Shown piece by piece: positions 11,258 to 22,989 of a stretch of DNA of 64,000 nucleotides. A program made the position numbers and the translations under genes. Below the pieces are notes generated by a model. That model searched no databases and had not been told where the DNA came from. It saw only the letters and a program-made list of their open reading frames with translations. Each line of letters begins with the position of its first letter. Within the stretch, counting starts at the first letter, position 1. The DNA is from Loxodes magnus (taxonomy: Eukaryota > Ciliophora > Karyorelictea > Loxodida > Loxodidae), in assembly GCA_946699065.1 (NCBI GenBank), contig CAMPDV010000010.1:1550001-1614000 (forward strand), written 5' to 3'.

Positions 11258-12402
11258 GATAATAAAAGTACATGCATTATGTTTCACCTAAACACTTCTA
11301 TTAACATTTAGTTACTTTATATAAAGATATACTAGATAGTATTAAGGTTCGTAATAATACTTAAAGAAATTATTATATTTCGTGAAAATTACATGAATAA
11401 CTAATTTAATTTGAGAACAACAATCTCAAAAGTAGTTAAAGTTATCATCTTAGTCGTTTTAAACTCAGAATTGTTCTTTTTTTTCTTAATTATACTAGGA
11501 TAGATTATAATCCTTTGCTCAATGTAATTTCTGAATAAATCACAGGGAGAATTTAAATATTTAGCTGCTATAGATATTTATCTTCTCTTTCAGCATTTGA
11601 TTCTCCTATTAGTTGTAATCAATATTTACTATTATTAGATATATTCCAGTGGTTTAATTTCTGAGATCTACTGTTATAAAGACGGACTATAAAAAGTTCC
11701 TTCTTTTTATTTCTGGTGATTTTCATCTTTCTGTTTAAAATTTAAAAAGAGTGACGGCTTTCTTTACCTTAAGGTAATTATGCTTTACTTATATAAATTA
11801 AATCCCTTTGTTGAGTTAAAAAATTAATCGGAATTTAAGCTTTCTAAGGATTAAATTTAGTTGACTCTTCTTTTGAGTTACTTATATAATAAATAGATAG
11901 ATATATCTTTATCAAGAGGCTAGATTAAGCTTTTGATACTTTTAGAGATCTTCTTTCTATAGGAAGCGAGATATCTCTATGCATGCTCTTAATAGATATA
12001 TAATTGAGCTAATATGTTTTAGATTGCATATCTAAATAAATACTCAGATCGTTAAAATAATTACTGTCCATACCAACTTCACTTATTTTCTCTATTCAAT
12101 CCTTTTTTGACTTTTAATAGTTTAACTACTAGCTAACTAGGATAAACTTGTCTTTCATTGAGTCCTTGCAAGTAATATAGAACGAAAAAGCTACCTCAGC
12201 AAATAACCGATTGATTTTGTATAATTAAAGGTATTTTTTAAGGATTAGCTATGGTTAATATTCTTTCTTCCTTTGCAAAGAAGAGTTTATTATCAATTAG
12301 GACCAATTTTGCACTTTCTATTATTATTTTTAGAATCCTAACACACTAAGAAACTACTTAAAGTTAAGCTTCTAAGGTTTCTACTAGAATAATAGCAGAG
12401 AT
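11258..12402. other. AT-rich region, no gene supported
   Basis: Long open frames exist on the minus strand, but with TAA, TAG and TGA all readable any AT-rich DNA appears open. Between A, B and C this stretch has single-base indels (for example one A near 11680 and one base near 11828) that would break every frame. I treat it as intergenic. Equivalents: 29219-30364 (B) and 49916-51480 (C). Confidence 0.55.
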
Positions 12403-12679
12403 AAGACAACAACAAGTTAATGGAAAAACTTGAACTTGCAGAGGAAATAGAATCGAGACTCATGACCTAAATAAGAGATCTTAATGCATTTTGAAATATA
12501 TCACAAGACTAGAGCAGTTAATCTCATAACTAGCAATAGAAGCAGAAAGAACTGATCAGCAAATTAGAAAAATAGAAGTAAAACAGTACAAATTGCAGCT
12601 TTAAATGGAATTGAAAGAATAAAGGAATGATCCAATGATAATTGAAGGTGAAAATAACTCAAGATTTAAACCTAAGCAA
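12403..12679 (+). mobile_element. LINE ORF1 coiled-coil fragment replacing the synthase 5' end (unit A)
   Basis: The segment between shared sequence CAGAGAT and CTCAAGACTATT is unrelated to unit C, which has about 2.95 kb of genes Y and synthase here. One frame reads LAEEIESRLMTQIRDLNAFW (TGA as Trp), clearly similar to LAEEIKSRFMSQERDLNAFW in the ORF1 element at 14203-15180, followed by Gln/Lys-rich coiled coil. It is therefore a decayed ORF1 piece rather than host coding. An identical copy lies in unit B at 30365-30641. Confidence 0.65.
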
Positions 12680-13068
12680 CTCAAGACTATTACATCTTTA
12701 TACTAAATAAGTGGCCTCGTTATATAATCTTAGCAAGTCTATGGATGACAGTCGTTATAGAGAATTTCTTTATCATTGCATTAAGGCATCATTATTCAAT
12801 CGGTTTGGTCATAGGAGCTTACATCTCTGCTTTATTATATAACGACTACATGCATCTAAACTGGGATCCTTTTCTCTAGATTTCAGAAAAAATAGACAAG
12901 AAAGGCGGAAAGCTCTCTAAGACTCAATACTCCTCATAAGAGAAAGCAATCAGGGAAGCTAATAAAAAGAAGTGTAAACTAAGAAAGAAAATAAAGAGAT
13001 TAATGATAGCTAAAATGTAGAAATACAGATGTATTAATTAAAGCTAGAAGAGGAATAAGACAAATGAT
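12680..13068 (+). pseudogene. Sphingomyelin-synthase-like 3' fragment (unit A)
   Basis: This matches the last part of the synthase in unit C (from DYYIFILNKWPR onward) and lacks everything upstream, including the first His motif. The catalytic HHYSID motif reads HHYSIG here, so the acid residue is lost, and the acidic C-terminal tail is out of frame. Joined to a retroelement fragment on the left, it cannot make a working enzyme. Confidence 0.8.
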
Positions 13069-13277
13069 ACAAGTATCTTACATTTAATTATAATTTAAAT
13101 AGCCAAAGAAACTTATTCAGTTTTGCCCTTATTAGATATATGCTAACTTAATAATAAGTCTAATGAGTATATTCTATTCTGTATTTATCGTAATGAATCA
13201 TATAGAGTCAAAGATAGAGAACATTTAGATATGATTTTTTAAAGGATTTAGATAGAATGAAATAATGAGAATTCTAA

Positions 13278-13633
13278 TAAAAAAATGGTAGAAGATCTCA
13301 AGAAGAGTTTTTTCCAGCTTCATAGAAAAAGGAAAGAAAATAAGAGACTTCTAATTCTTCTTCTACATCCTCTTCTTTAATAACTCAATAATTTTCTTAG
13401 GTTTTTTAATCCAAATTATAAAACTTAGGATAATCTTAAATTGAATAAGAAACTAAATCAACAGAAACTGACTAGAACAAGCTAGACTTTTCATTCCCAG
13501 GGAGTACCAGAACTCCAAAAAAACTGAGAGTTTCGAACTTTTTTAAATCTCAAAGAACGAACTCTTGAGGTATGTAATGAAGGAGTTTAAAATCCCCGGA
13601 GATACGAACACTTTATAGTATATTATTATTATA
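13278..13633 (+). mobile_element. 356-bp retro-insertion with 10-bp target duplication (unit A)
   Basis: Flanked by AGAATTCTAA at 13268-13277 and 13634-13643, absent from unit C, and ending in a TATTATTATTAT tail, as in the other short elements. The plus strand carries a Ser/Gln-rich frame ending in a basic segment (STRTPKKLRVSNFFKSQ) and TGA near 13568. In unit B (31240-31595) two one-base indels compensate each other within this frame, a hint that it was coding. Source gene unknown; it may be an ORF1 C-terminus or a retrocopied host mRNA fragment. Confidence 0.6.
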
Positions 13634-14202
13634 AGAATTCTAACTGGAGATTAAGAGTAATTAATATGATGGATAAGTATGATCTTTAGTAATTTTTAGA
13701 GTTTTATAATGTATTTTGCTAATTAGAAATAGTTAATTTGATTAGTATAACGCAAAAGATATAGTATTAATGAAGGTTTCAGGTATTAAACTCTTTGTAA
13801 CTTAAATGAGAAACCATTAAGCTATTAAGGCTTTAAATTTTCAAAGTAAAACGAAAGAGAAAAATATAGAAAGTATACATAAGATAGTCTATTTAGAAAC
13901 TAGAGGCTTTAGCTATATTCAAATTTGCTTTGATGTGTTGATTGTTATGATGTAAGCCATTAGAAGATTAGAGGCAAGTATAAGTATAGAAAGAAAATCG
14001 AAAGCTATGCTAAAAGCTAAAAAAGACAGTAACAACATTTCTCTTTGATATTTAAAAAGATAAATCTATATAAAAAGAAAAAGTAAAAAAGTAAAATAAA
14101 GTCATTCTAAATGGAATATTAGAGAAAGGCATTATTATGCAAGAGTTTCAAAATGAAATTATTGTTCTAATTCATAAATTACGAAAGTAAAATCATAAGT
14201 AT

Positions 14203-15180
14203 AATAATAATAATATTAATTTTAAGTTTTCTGTTTTAGGGATTTCCAACCCCGTCAGGAAGACAGCAGTTCATGCTCCCTGCTGTTAAATATAAAAGTT
14301 CGGGTCGCCCAATTTTAGCGAGATTGGGAACTCAGATTTTTCAAGGTTTTCCCTCCTTTAACTTGCCTTGATTCCATCTTAATCTTGTATATTGAACCAT
14401 CCGGGTTGCAATACATTCTTTTCATTCTTGCTTCTTCTTTTGTTCTTCTTTTGTTGTTCTTTTATCCAATAGTTTCTTTATTTATATTAGAATTTCTAAC
14501 ACTTCCGATAAAAATGTCATACACTTCCACAGAAGAAACATTTCTTTTTTATTTTTAATTATTTTCCTTGATTTGTTTGCTCTTCCTAGGCTTCGATTTC
14601 CATTTGTATAGCTACAGTTTCGCTTTACTCTTTCTTAAAGTTTGCAATTTCTCTTCTACTTTTCCGAGTCTGTTATCCAGTTCAGTCTGTTTCTAAAACT
14701 GATTTTAGGATTCGTTAATCTGACTTTGTGAGCTATTTCAAAAGGCGTTAAGATCTCTTTCCTAGGACATAAATCTTGACTTTATTTCTTCTGCTAGGTC
14801 TAGCTTTGTCATCAGCATATCATTGTCCTTCTTCAATCTCTTGACCTCTTCCTGGAGGTTCAGTACCACTTTGATGAGCTACTCCATGCTCATCTGGCCA
14901 GAAGGGTTGAACTCTGATACCTTCTGGTGGAGAACAGACTTCATCTGTTTCCTCGGTTTCTCGTTTGAGGTTGGAATTTCCGTGTGTATATTCTTCAAGG
15001 TTGGCTTTCGTTCGTTTTGTTATATTCCAAGTTGTTAGTTCAGTGTTGGTTAAGGTTGTGATAGAGAAGATTGTTAAGATTATTAAGACTTGATTTCTTG
15101 CTTGCTCCCTTCCTTTTTGGCTTAGGAAGAGGTGTTATAGAAGCCTGACTTGAAACTTTCAACTATTTTTTTAATTATAG
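14203..15180 (-). mobile_element. ORF1-only retroelement, 978 bp (unit A)
   Basis: Minus-strand insertion flanked by 12-bp AATCATAAGTAT duplications (14191-14202 and 15181-15192), with an (ATT)n tail at the left end. ORF1 starts at ATG 14944-14942 with a coiled coil (VVLNLQEEVKRLKKDNDM). In a neighbouring frame lies a CCHC zinc knuckle, CFFCGSVWHFYRKC (spacing C-X2-C-X4-H-X4-C, Trp as TGA). The frame change between the two suggests decay. By family, LINE ORF1 is an RNA-binding gag-like protein. No endonuclease or reverse transcriptase is present, so mobilisation would depend on an ORF2 in trans. Absent from unit C. Confidence 0.8.
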
Positions 15181-17899
15181 AATCATAAGTATTAAATGTT
15201 CTTAATTTAATTAAAAAGAGTTAATTTAAAATATAAATAAAAAAGTTTGAAATATAGAATTCACTAGTTTTTAATAATGACTCTTCTTTAATTAATTTCA
15301 AAGAAACTGCAAATTTATTGGAAAAGCAAAGGCAGGAGCAATAAAACCTACAAACGAAAGATTGAAGTTGATACAAATTGAATAAGTAAACCTAATAATG
15401 AATTTACTAAGGTTACTACTTAAAAATTGTAGTCACAAACTGGAAAACAAATTTATACATATTACTTTAAAACTGCTTAGAAGCTCTATTCAACGTGGGC
15501 ATTAATTGTAGCGTATTATGAAAGTGAAAATAACCTATAAACAGATAGACAGATTAACCACCTAAAATAGTACCGCCAAAGATACGAAACAATTACCCAA
15601 GAAATGTTTCTAAAAATTTGATATAATCCTAGATAGTTAGAATTCTAAAGATATAGCTTCAAATCCTATCTAAATTAAAATAAAGATATCCTTTTATGGT
15701 AGTCAAAAAGAACATGAACTTAAGATTAATGCTTGAATAATGCTAATTGATAATTCTATTAAATTTAAAATAACGAAATTAGTCAGAAATAAAACAATGT
15801 TACTGGTACTGCTAATTAAAATAATCATTATTTACCTGATCTTTAAAACAAACAACCTTAAAATTAAACTGCTGACTTAAGAAATGTAATATAAATAGAA
15901 TAATTAATTAGTCTAATGAAAACTAGATTACTTAAGAAATAAAGGTACTTAAACATAATATAAAAAGACTAATAGATAAGAACCAATAGATAAATGAAAG
16001 ACTAGTTAATATAAAAGCAAATATGAACGAGATGTTTAAACTTAGATAAATAACAAAGAAATATCAAAAGTATATTATAACATTTATGTAAATTACATTT
16101 ATTAGAAATCTAAACTATTATAGAGCAATTTTTAGTCACTCAAATCTGATATGTAGCAATATCAAAATAACTAGTTCATAAAATTACTTAAACAAACTTC
16201 TTCACATATTAGAGTAGAAAAATAGTTTAAACGGATGAAATAATGAGTATAGTTAAAGAAATTTAGATGTAATAGAAAACTATGAGAATTAAGTAAATTA
16301 AATAGATTAACTATAATCTAATTAAGAGATTAAAAGCCAATGCTAATTAAAGCTTAAATGATAGGAGCAAATAATTCATAACGATAAAGCTTTAATAAAA
16401 TTATAAATTTTACTTAAATTGAAACAGATAACTTTCTAAATAAAACTTATCAGTGGTAATAGTAGATCATATTAAAACAGTACTAATATTTACTTCAACA
16501 AGATACCTAATAACAAATAATAGCCGAATCTGAACAGTTATATTCTTAATATTAAAAACTATAAAACTAAAGAAAGTAATTTATAGATTGATATTAAAAA
16601 GCTTAAATGGATATTTTAACTTTGGATATCCAATTAGATAAGTAAAGATAATAAAACTATGAAATAAATATAACTTTTCAAAATTAATTCTATTAGAAAT
16701 AAGGAAATTCAAACGATTAGAGAATTAGTTTAAAATTAATCTAGCATATAAGAGAATCAGTAATTTTGGAAGAAGTAATACGCAAATGCATAAATTTAAA
16801 CTTGATATGGATATATCTAAAGAGATAATTCAAATTAATAATAAACAGCTTTTCTGTGTAAAAAATTTACTCAAACAAATATAATCAAGCAATACAAGTT
16901 AATTTAAACTTAAAATAACTAATAGGAAGCATCAACTAGTACTATTATATCAAAGAACTAATACTGTCAAGTTAAATTGCTAGATGAAGATTTTGTTTTA
17001 CTATAGCATTAATATCACTAACTCAACTTAAATTTCAATTAAATTAAATTTCCAAAAATATGTAGACACTTGAGATAATAAACCAGGAGTTTTAAAAACT
17101 TAATTCAAATTTGATAAAAGATATATTTAATTATTCTACTAAAAACTGGAAAAAGGTTAATAAAACTAAATAGATTTGATTGATGTTATTTATAAGAATT
17201 AAAAGTTACTTTCATATATTAATCTTAATATTCTTAAAAGGAAACATGAAGAAGAAGATAAATAATTAAACAAGCAAACGTGTGATTAAACATAATAATA
17301 AAAAAAAATGATTAAATAATATGTTATTTCAATCTAACTGTCTATAACTTTAAGCATTTATTAAATCAGAAACTTGAAGATGACCATAGTATGAAATTTA
17401 CAATATATAAGGTAGATATGTCACAGTTACTTAAGATTTAGAATAAGGTACATGTGATAGTGTTAAAAGTAAAATTGATATAGATAGAAAGTTACTTTAA
17501 AAATATAAGACGTAAGTAATATATATTTTGATACAATATTTTTATTACATCCTGAGCATGGAAAAAGATTAGTACATATTTAGATTAACCAATAAGGATA
17601 AAAGTGTTTCTGTATTTACGAAATTGGACTACTTGCAGAATCGGAAAAAATTAGAAAGGACTAATAAATTAAAAATTTGGAGATGGAACATATAAGTATT
17701 AATGGAATGGCTAGCAAGTGCTTGAATATTGAAGAATTATCAGAGATAATAGTATAGATATTTTTTCAATAAACGAAACAAGATAAAAAGAAAATTTTCC
17801 TCCAATATTGATAAATGGATTTAAAACATATTTTAAGAACTTAGGGAAAGGAGAAGATGTACGCCTAATTGTAGCAGAATAATTGAATACTACAGAATG

Positions 17900-20800
17900 C
17901 ATACATAAGTTAGAAAACAAAATAAATCTACTCTTAAAATTAGTCTGGATGATATTTATTCACATCTTGTTACATGTCTGATAGCGGAAAAAATTAAGAT
18001 ATTAAAGATTTGCGTATGAACAAATAAATGCATTGCTGAATTTATATAATGATAATCCACATATACTGATGGGAGATTTCAATGTTCTTTTATAAGGTTT
18101 CGGTGACAATGCTGAAAATACTTATGATAATACCATTAGGCTATAAGAATTTTTATTATAAAATGATGTTGAGATAGTGAATGATAGCAACATTAATACA
18201 TGTATTCACTAAGGAACAGGAAAAATATATTGTAATCATTATATCATATAAGCAACCATTTGAATATTAATTAGTTTGCAAATTTCACTTCTCATAATAA
18301 TAGTTTATTTTCTGATCATATTCCAATCACTGTCAACTTTATCAATAATTCTATAGTCTATTGGGAAAAGATAACTCAGAGAAATATAAAATAAATAGGT
18401 TATAAGATGCAATAGATAGGCAAAAATATTAAGAATCTTTCTTACAAACTTATCTAGAATTCTTTTAGATAGATTAAGATAATCTTGAAGATTAATATGA
18501 ATGCATCAAAAGTAACATTTAAGACAATCCTGATTAAACATTAGGTTCGTTTATTCCAGACTTTAATTATACCAAACTTCCTCGAGATCTTACAAAGAAA
18601 TATATAGAGGCAAAAAGAGCTTATTCAGAATATAAGGATGCTAACATTAAATTTGGAAAAATAAACTAACAAGTAACTAATCTTCATGAGACAGCAAAAC
18701 GACTTTGGAAAGACTTCAAGTATAATCTATAAAAATAAAAAAATAAAGCAAAAAAGAAATTTTTACTTCTCAATGGAGATTCTAAGGAAATGTTTTCACA
18801 AGCTAAGAAAATTCTAAATACTATGAAGAAAAATAATATGAACTTTAATTAAGAGATCAAAAATAAATTAATGAGAAAATTGTGTTTTTAACAAGCATTT
18901 AAATCTAACTCAATAATAGATAAATCTTAGTAATTAAGAAATAGACAAAATATACGATAGTATATAAGAAATTAAAGAATATCCACTCTCATATTTATAA
19001 GGATTTTATCTTTTTACCATACAAGAAATTTAAGAAATTATAAAAGAAATTCCGAATGGAAAAACAGCTGGTCAAGACGGAAAAAAAGGTGAACTTCTGA
19101 AATATGGCGGATAATGTTTGGTATTAATTCTTCACTCATTTCTGAATAATATGTTAAGGCTTGGAAGAATTCTTTAAGAATTAAATACTTCAATAATAAT
19201 TCCAACATTTAAAAAAGGGAATAAAAAAATAAGTAAAGAATGGAATAATAGGTCCGTCTTTCAAAAAACTAAATAAGGAAAGCAAGAAAGCAAGCGACGA
19301 AAGAGGAACTAAAAAAATAAAAACAATAATAAGAATCTAGCTCTTCACCTGAAGGAAAAATAATGATAGATCCAGCTGAGTCAGTTAATCCACAAATTTA
19401 GAGTAACAACTTTCTTCAAGATTAAATTGAAAAATTGAAAGCAATGATCACTAAATAAGATGAAATGATATTCAATTACGGAGATCGAATTTGAGAACTT
19501 ATGGATTGCATCGAAGATTAAAACAACGAATTAAAAATATTTAGAAGCTAGCTAATAAAAAGTAGTTTAGTTACAGAATAGTAATCATGAGAAATGTCAT
19601 AATCAAATTTTAAATAATCTCAATGCATGATTATAGAAGAAACTCCAATCCAATTTTAGAATACATAATAAAATAAACCTAGTTAAGAATAGGCAAGTAC
19701 GGATTTAACTAAAAGAATTGGACAACTGGAAAATAAAATATTTAAAAAGAAGAACACTGAAAAATAAATAAAAAATTGTTGGTATTGCTACTCACGGAAT
19801 CACTTACTAAGACACTGCAAAGAATGAAAGAATTTACAGATAAGAGAAGAGCGGAAAACATGAAGAGCTTTAAATAAACTATGGATTACTGAAAATGGAG
19901 TTTACAGACAAAAACTTTTAATACGCAACAAAGAAAATTAACAGTGGTAACCATCCACTTATAAAAAAGGTCGGGGAAGACTTACCATGTAAAAAAATTG
20001 GTCTGCAGGTACCTGGTTGAAAGCCCAGGGATAGCAAACTTTTATTTAGCACTAAATTCATTTATTTTTTTATTAAAAAAGGGAATAAAGATGATTGGAA
20101 AAACTGAAAACCTATTTCTCTTATTAATATGATCTAAAACTATACGATAAAGCTTTAACAAAAAGACTATACAATCTGATTTATTAGATAAATATGATTC
20201 ACCCTTCTCAAATGGGATTCATGAAAAATAGATAAAAAACTTAATAGATTTGAATAATATAACAATTAATTGATAACTATCGGAAATGTGCAAAAGAGGG
20301 AACTAAATTGATAGCAACATTGATAGATGTCGAAAAAATGTTTGACTCAATAGAAAGAAGATTTTTATTTGATTAACTTATGAGAGTTAAACTACCATTA
20401 GAAATAGAAATAGCCTTAGAATTGTTTTACAAAATCCTAAATTCTTCGTTTAACATAGATGAAAATAACACTAGAGCATTATAATACAACAATGGAGTTA
20501 TGAAAGGAAGTTCGCATGGACCAGTTTTAGCATTGTTGTATTATGATGTAGTAATTAGATATTCGGAAGGTAAAAGTGCCTAATTGGGATTCAAATGCCA
20601 GGGCTTGTATGTTAGCTTCGCTTGCAGAGGATAGCAGATTATTTTATTCTTCTTTCCAAATCTGCAATTTAATGTAGAATCTAATAAATGAAACAAATAA
20701 AGTTTTTGCATGAACTCACTTAAAGATCAATGTTACCAATCCTGAATACATCTACTTTCTAAAAAAGAATCAGAAATAATAAATTTTAAATTTATGATTA

Positions 20801-21900
20801 GGAAATTAACCAATTGCTTAAAAAGAACAAGTAACATATTTAGGAGTTATTCTACATCAGAAGAAGAATTTGAAACCCCATTGCAAAGAAGTTGCATTCA
20901 AATATATAGTTACAATGAAGAAAGCTGTTTTTAACTGATGAGATATAAGAATGTAACTCCTTGACATTTTAAAACTTTATGTAGACTTTTTACGATACCT
21001 AAAGCAGAATATGGAGGAAATTTAGTACCATGAAGTATTAAAAAAGGAGTAACTGGAGTTCTGAACAGAATTGAATCAAACATGTGATTGATTTCAAGAA
21101 AAACTTTTTAATTAGCAACTTCAACATTTAATGAATCATGCTATATAGACCTGAATTTATTACCCTTTAAGTACATTATGGCTATAAAATTCTTCAGATT
21201 CTACTATAAAATGAAACAAGAAAGTACTGATTTTCCAAAATCAACAAAAGGCTCTCTTTTCATTAATATATGGAAAAAAGGATTTCAACACTACGATTAA
21301 GTGTAGCAATTATCAGACTTTATACCTTCAATCTGCAGAATTAATAGAATAATTCCAATCTTAAAACTTTTACCAAACATATAAGAGAAAAAATACAACA
21401 ATATTTCTATAAAGTAGCTACTAAAAAATTTATGTGAATGAAAACAGCTAAAGTATATACTGAATAATTTGGTAATTTATAGCAATTTCCACAAATTACT
21501 TATACGAAATTAAACAAATAGTATAGGCAAGAAATTATCAGTATATATAGACTTAGAACCTAAACTTATAATTTTCGTAAGGATCTTTAAGATCGTCATT
21601 ATCCTATTGATAATTCCGATTGATTGTGTGGAGAGTATGAAACTTTCTAACATATCTTTAAATATATATACTATTCTAATATAAGGAATTGACTATCAGA
21701 AAAGATCGAGAATTATGACTTAAGGCTGTCACATACTATAAGATCAAGAATATATAAACTCATTTTAAAGGTTTAGATTGGAGTATTTAGACTTATAGAT
21801 CAAAATATTTTCACAAGAAGCTAATTACAAGGAGACTTAAGATTCTAGAAATGGAGAAGAAAAAAGGAAGAAACTAAATATGAGTAGAAAGAGAACTAAT
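17900..21900 (+). pseudogene. LINE ORF2: APE endonuclease plus reverse transcriptase, disrupted
   Basis: The endonuclease shows MGDFNV (about 18069) and FSDHIPITVNF (about 18308). The RT shows NGKTAGQDG, IPTFKKGNK (interrupted at 19209 by an insertion and resuming at 20073 as KKGNKDDWKN), block A LIDVEKMFDSIE (about 20313), block B GVMKGSSHGPVLALLYYD (about 20494), and a block C equivalent LASLAEDSRLF (about 20611) where the usual ADD is AED. A YLGVIL block follows (about 20838), then a C-terminal CGEYETFQHIF. Frame changes between motifs show it is broken. It would have nicked DNA and copied element RNA in the nucleus. Confidence 0.8.
19226..20072 (+). mobile_element. ORF1-only retroelement nested in the RT of the A/B LINE
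   Basis: An 847-bp insert bounded by a 17-bp target duplication TTAAAAAAGGGAATAAA (19209-19225, 20073-20089). It splits the RT motif IPTFKKGNK. It encodes a Lys/Gln-rich N-terminus with SSSSPEGKIMI, a coiled-coil middle and a CCHC knuckle CWYCYSRNHLLRHC (C-X2-C-X4-H-X4-C), then a basic tail. No ORF2. The copy in the other LINE sits at the same site (38047-38891), so it predates the duplication. Confidence 0.85.
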
Positions 21901-22002
21901 TAAAGAAAAATGATGAGATTAAGACAATAATAAAAACAATTTAAATACATCTACTAGCGCCTTTAATTGAAAGAAGCAATTCTTGCAATTAAAGACGTCA
22001 AA

Positions 22003-22032
22003 AAACTCTTTTAGTTTAAATTTAAAGAGTTT
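22003..22032. repeat. Inverted repeat at the LINE / unit B junction
   Basis: Perfect 9-bp arms AAACTCTTT (22003-22011) and AAAGAGTTT (22024-22032) lie around a 12-bp AT spacer exactly where LINE sequence meets the cyclase stub. The same structure lies at the next junction (40317-40325 and 40338-40346). The right arm is native cyclase coding sequence. Confidence 0.85.
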
Positions 22033-22268
22033 ACTATAAGCTCTAAGGAAAAAAGGACTAGGTAAACCATAAAAGTTGAGTAAAAGGCCTTATCAGATGG
22101 TAAAGTGGTAAAGCATAATCGTACATCATCTCCAAAAAGCGCTCAAAGTGTAAAAAGTGTCATGATGATTGTAACTCATTTTCCATCAGAAAAATCACGT
22201 AACCTCTATCTTAATCTAGTTTCATGCTCAAAAGAATGGTTTTTTTCTGAGCCAACTTTCGTACTCAT
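22025..22268 (-). pseudogene. Cyclase 5' stub (unit B)
   Basis: A copy of the first 80 or so codons of the cyclase (start ATG 22268-22266), cut off at the LINE junction; the frame runs into LINE sequence. If the promoter was copied it could be transcribed, but no domain is complete. Confidence 0.85.
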
Positions 22269-22989
22269 GTTAAACTTTTTTTAACTCATGTATTTATATA
22301 TTAAACACTTAATTAGCCTTATAAACTTCTAATTCTGACTTATTTCTACTTAATCAATAATAACAAAAATGCTAGTTTTTAAGTAATATTCTAAACTAAA
22401 ATATAATAACACAAACAACTGAAAAGCAAAAGATAAAATTGTCTAGTTTAGATAGGATGCTGAAATTGCTTTTCTGGCTTTATTTTTTGCGTTAATTTTA
22501 AGTATTAAACTTAGCATATTTAACTAAAGAAAGATTGTTTATTTTAGGTGTTCTACTATATGTATATATGTTAACTCTCTATCTTGAATCCGAAGAGTTT
22601 TGATTAGGTAAGCTAAGCAATTAATAGAAATTGATTGATTGAGCTGACTACATAAAATGCTGAAGTCTAAAGATTTCAGTAATATAAACTAAAATTAGCT
22701 CAAAAAGAAAACTTAGCAGCAATAGGATTAAATTCACTCAACGAAAATGTAGCAAAAAGTGTAAGATTAAAGATAAATCTTATATGCTATCAAATAGTAA
22801 ATAGCTTAAAATTTCAAAAGCAAAACAAGAATTATAAATATACTTCATCACTTAAACTAGTTTCGTACCATACTATATTATTTAGCGTTTGAATTGTTAA
22901 AGTTATAGTTATAGTGGTAATATAGTAAAGCTATTCTTTAGTTTTATTCTTTAAAGTAAAATAAGGCAAATTTAAATGAAGAGTAAGGG

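Larger units (their letters stand above)
3983..15220. repeat. Tandem unit A
   Basis: This is the first of three direct copies of a gene block. The left edge falls inside the cyclase coding sequence at AAAGAGTTTACTA; the right edge is where similarity to unit C stops, just after the second target duplication of an ORF1 element. Its order is cyclase 5' end, ARPC2 (intact only here), sugar transporter (intact), gene X 3' part fused to channel 5' part, a structured-RNA insertion, and the synthase 3' part carrying retro-insertions. Units A and B look about 98-99 per cent identical by eye. Confidence 0.88.
15221..22023 (+). mobile_element. LINE (non-LTR retrotransposon) between units A and B
   Basis: About 6.8 kb absent from unit C. 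The first 2.6 kb (to about 17900) is AT-rich and contains protein-like but unrecognised frames, such as LYSTWALIVAYYESENN near 15490. The ORF2 core follows: APE endonuclease, reverse transcriptase and a C-terminal Cys/His stretch near 21625. A second retroelement interrupts the RT. The right end is joined to a cyclase fragment through an inverted repeat. No clear target duplication was found for the whole LINE, so its true ends are uncertain. Confidence 0.78.

Noticed and set aside
11300-12100. A possible minus-strand gene with long open frames
   Set aside because: Single-base indels between units A, B and C break every candidate frame, and all frames appear open in AT-rich DNA under this code.
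15221-17900. A separate host gene in the AT-rich region upstream of the endonuclease
   Set aside because: It is confined to the two LINE copies and absent from unit C, so it belongs to the inserted DNA; no recognisable domain.
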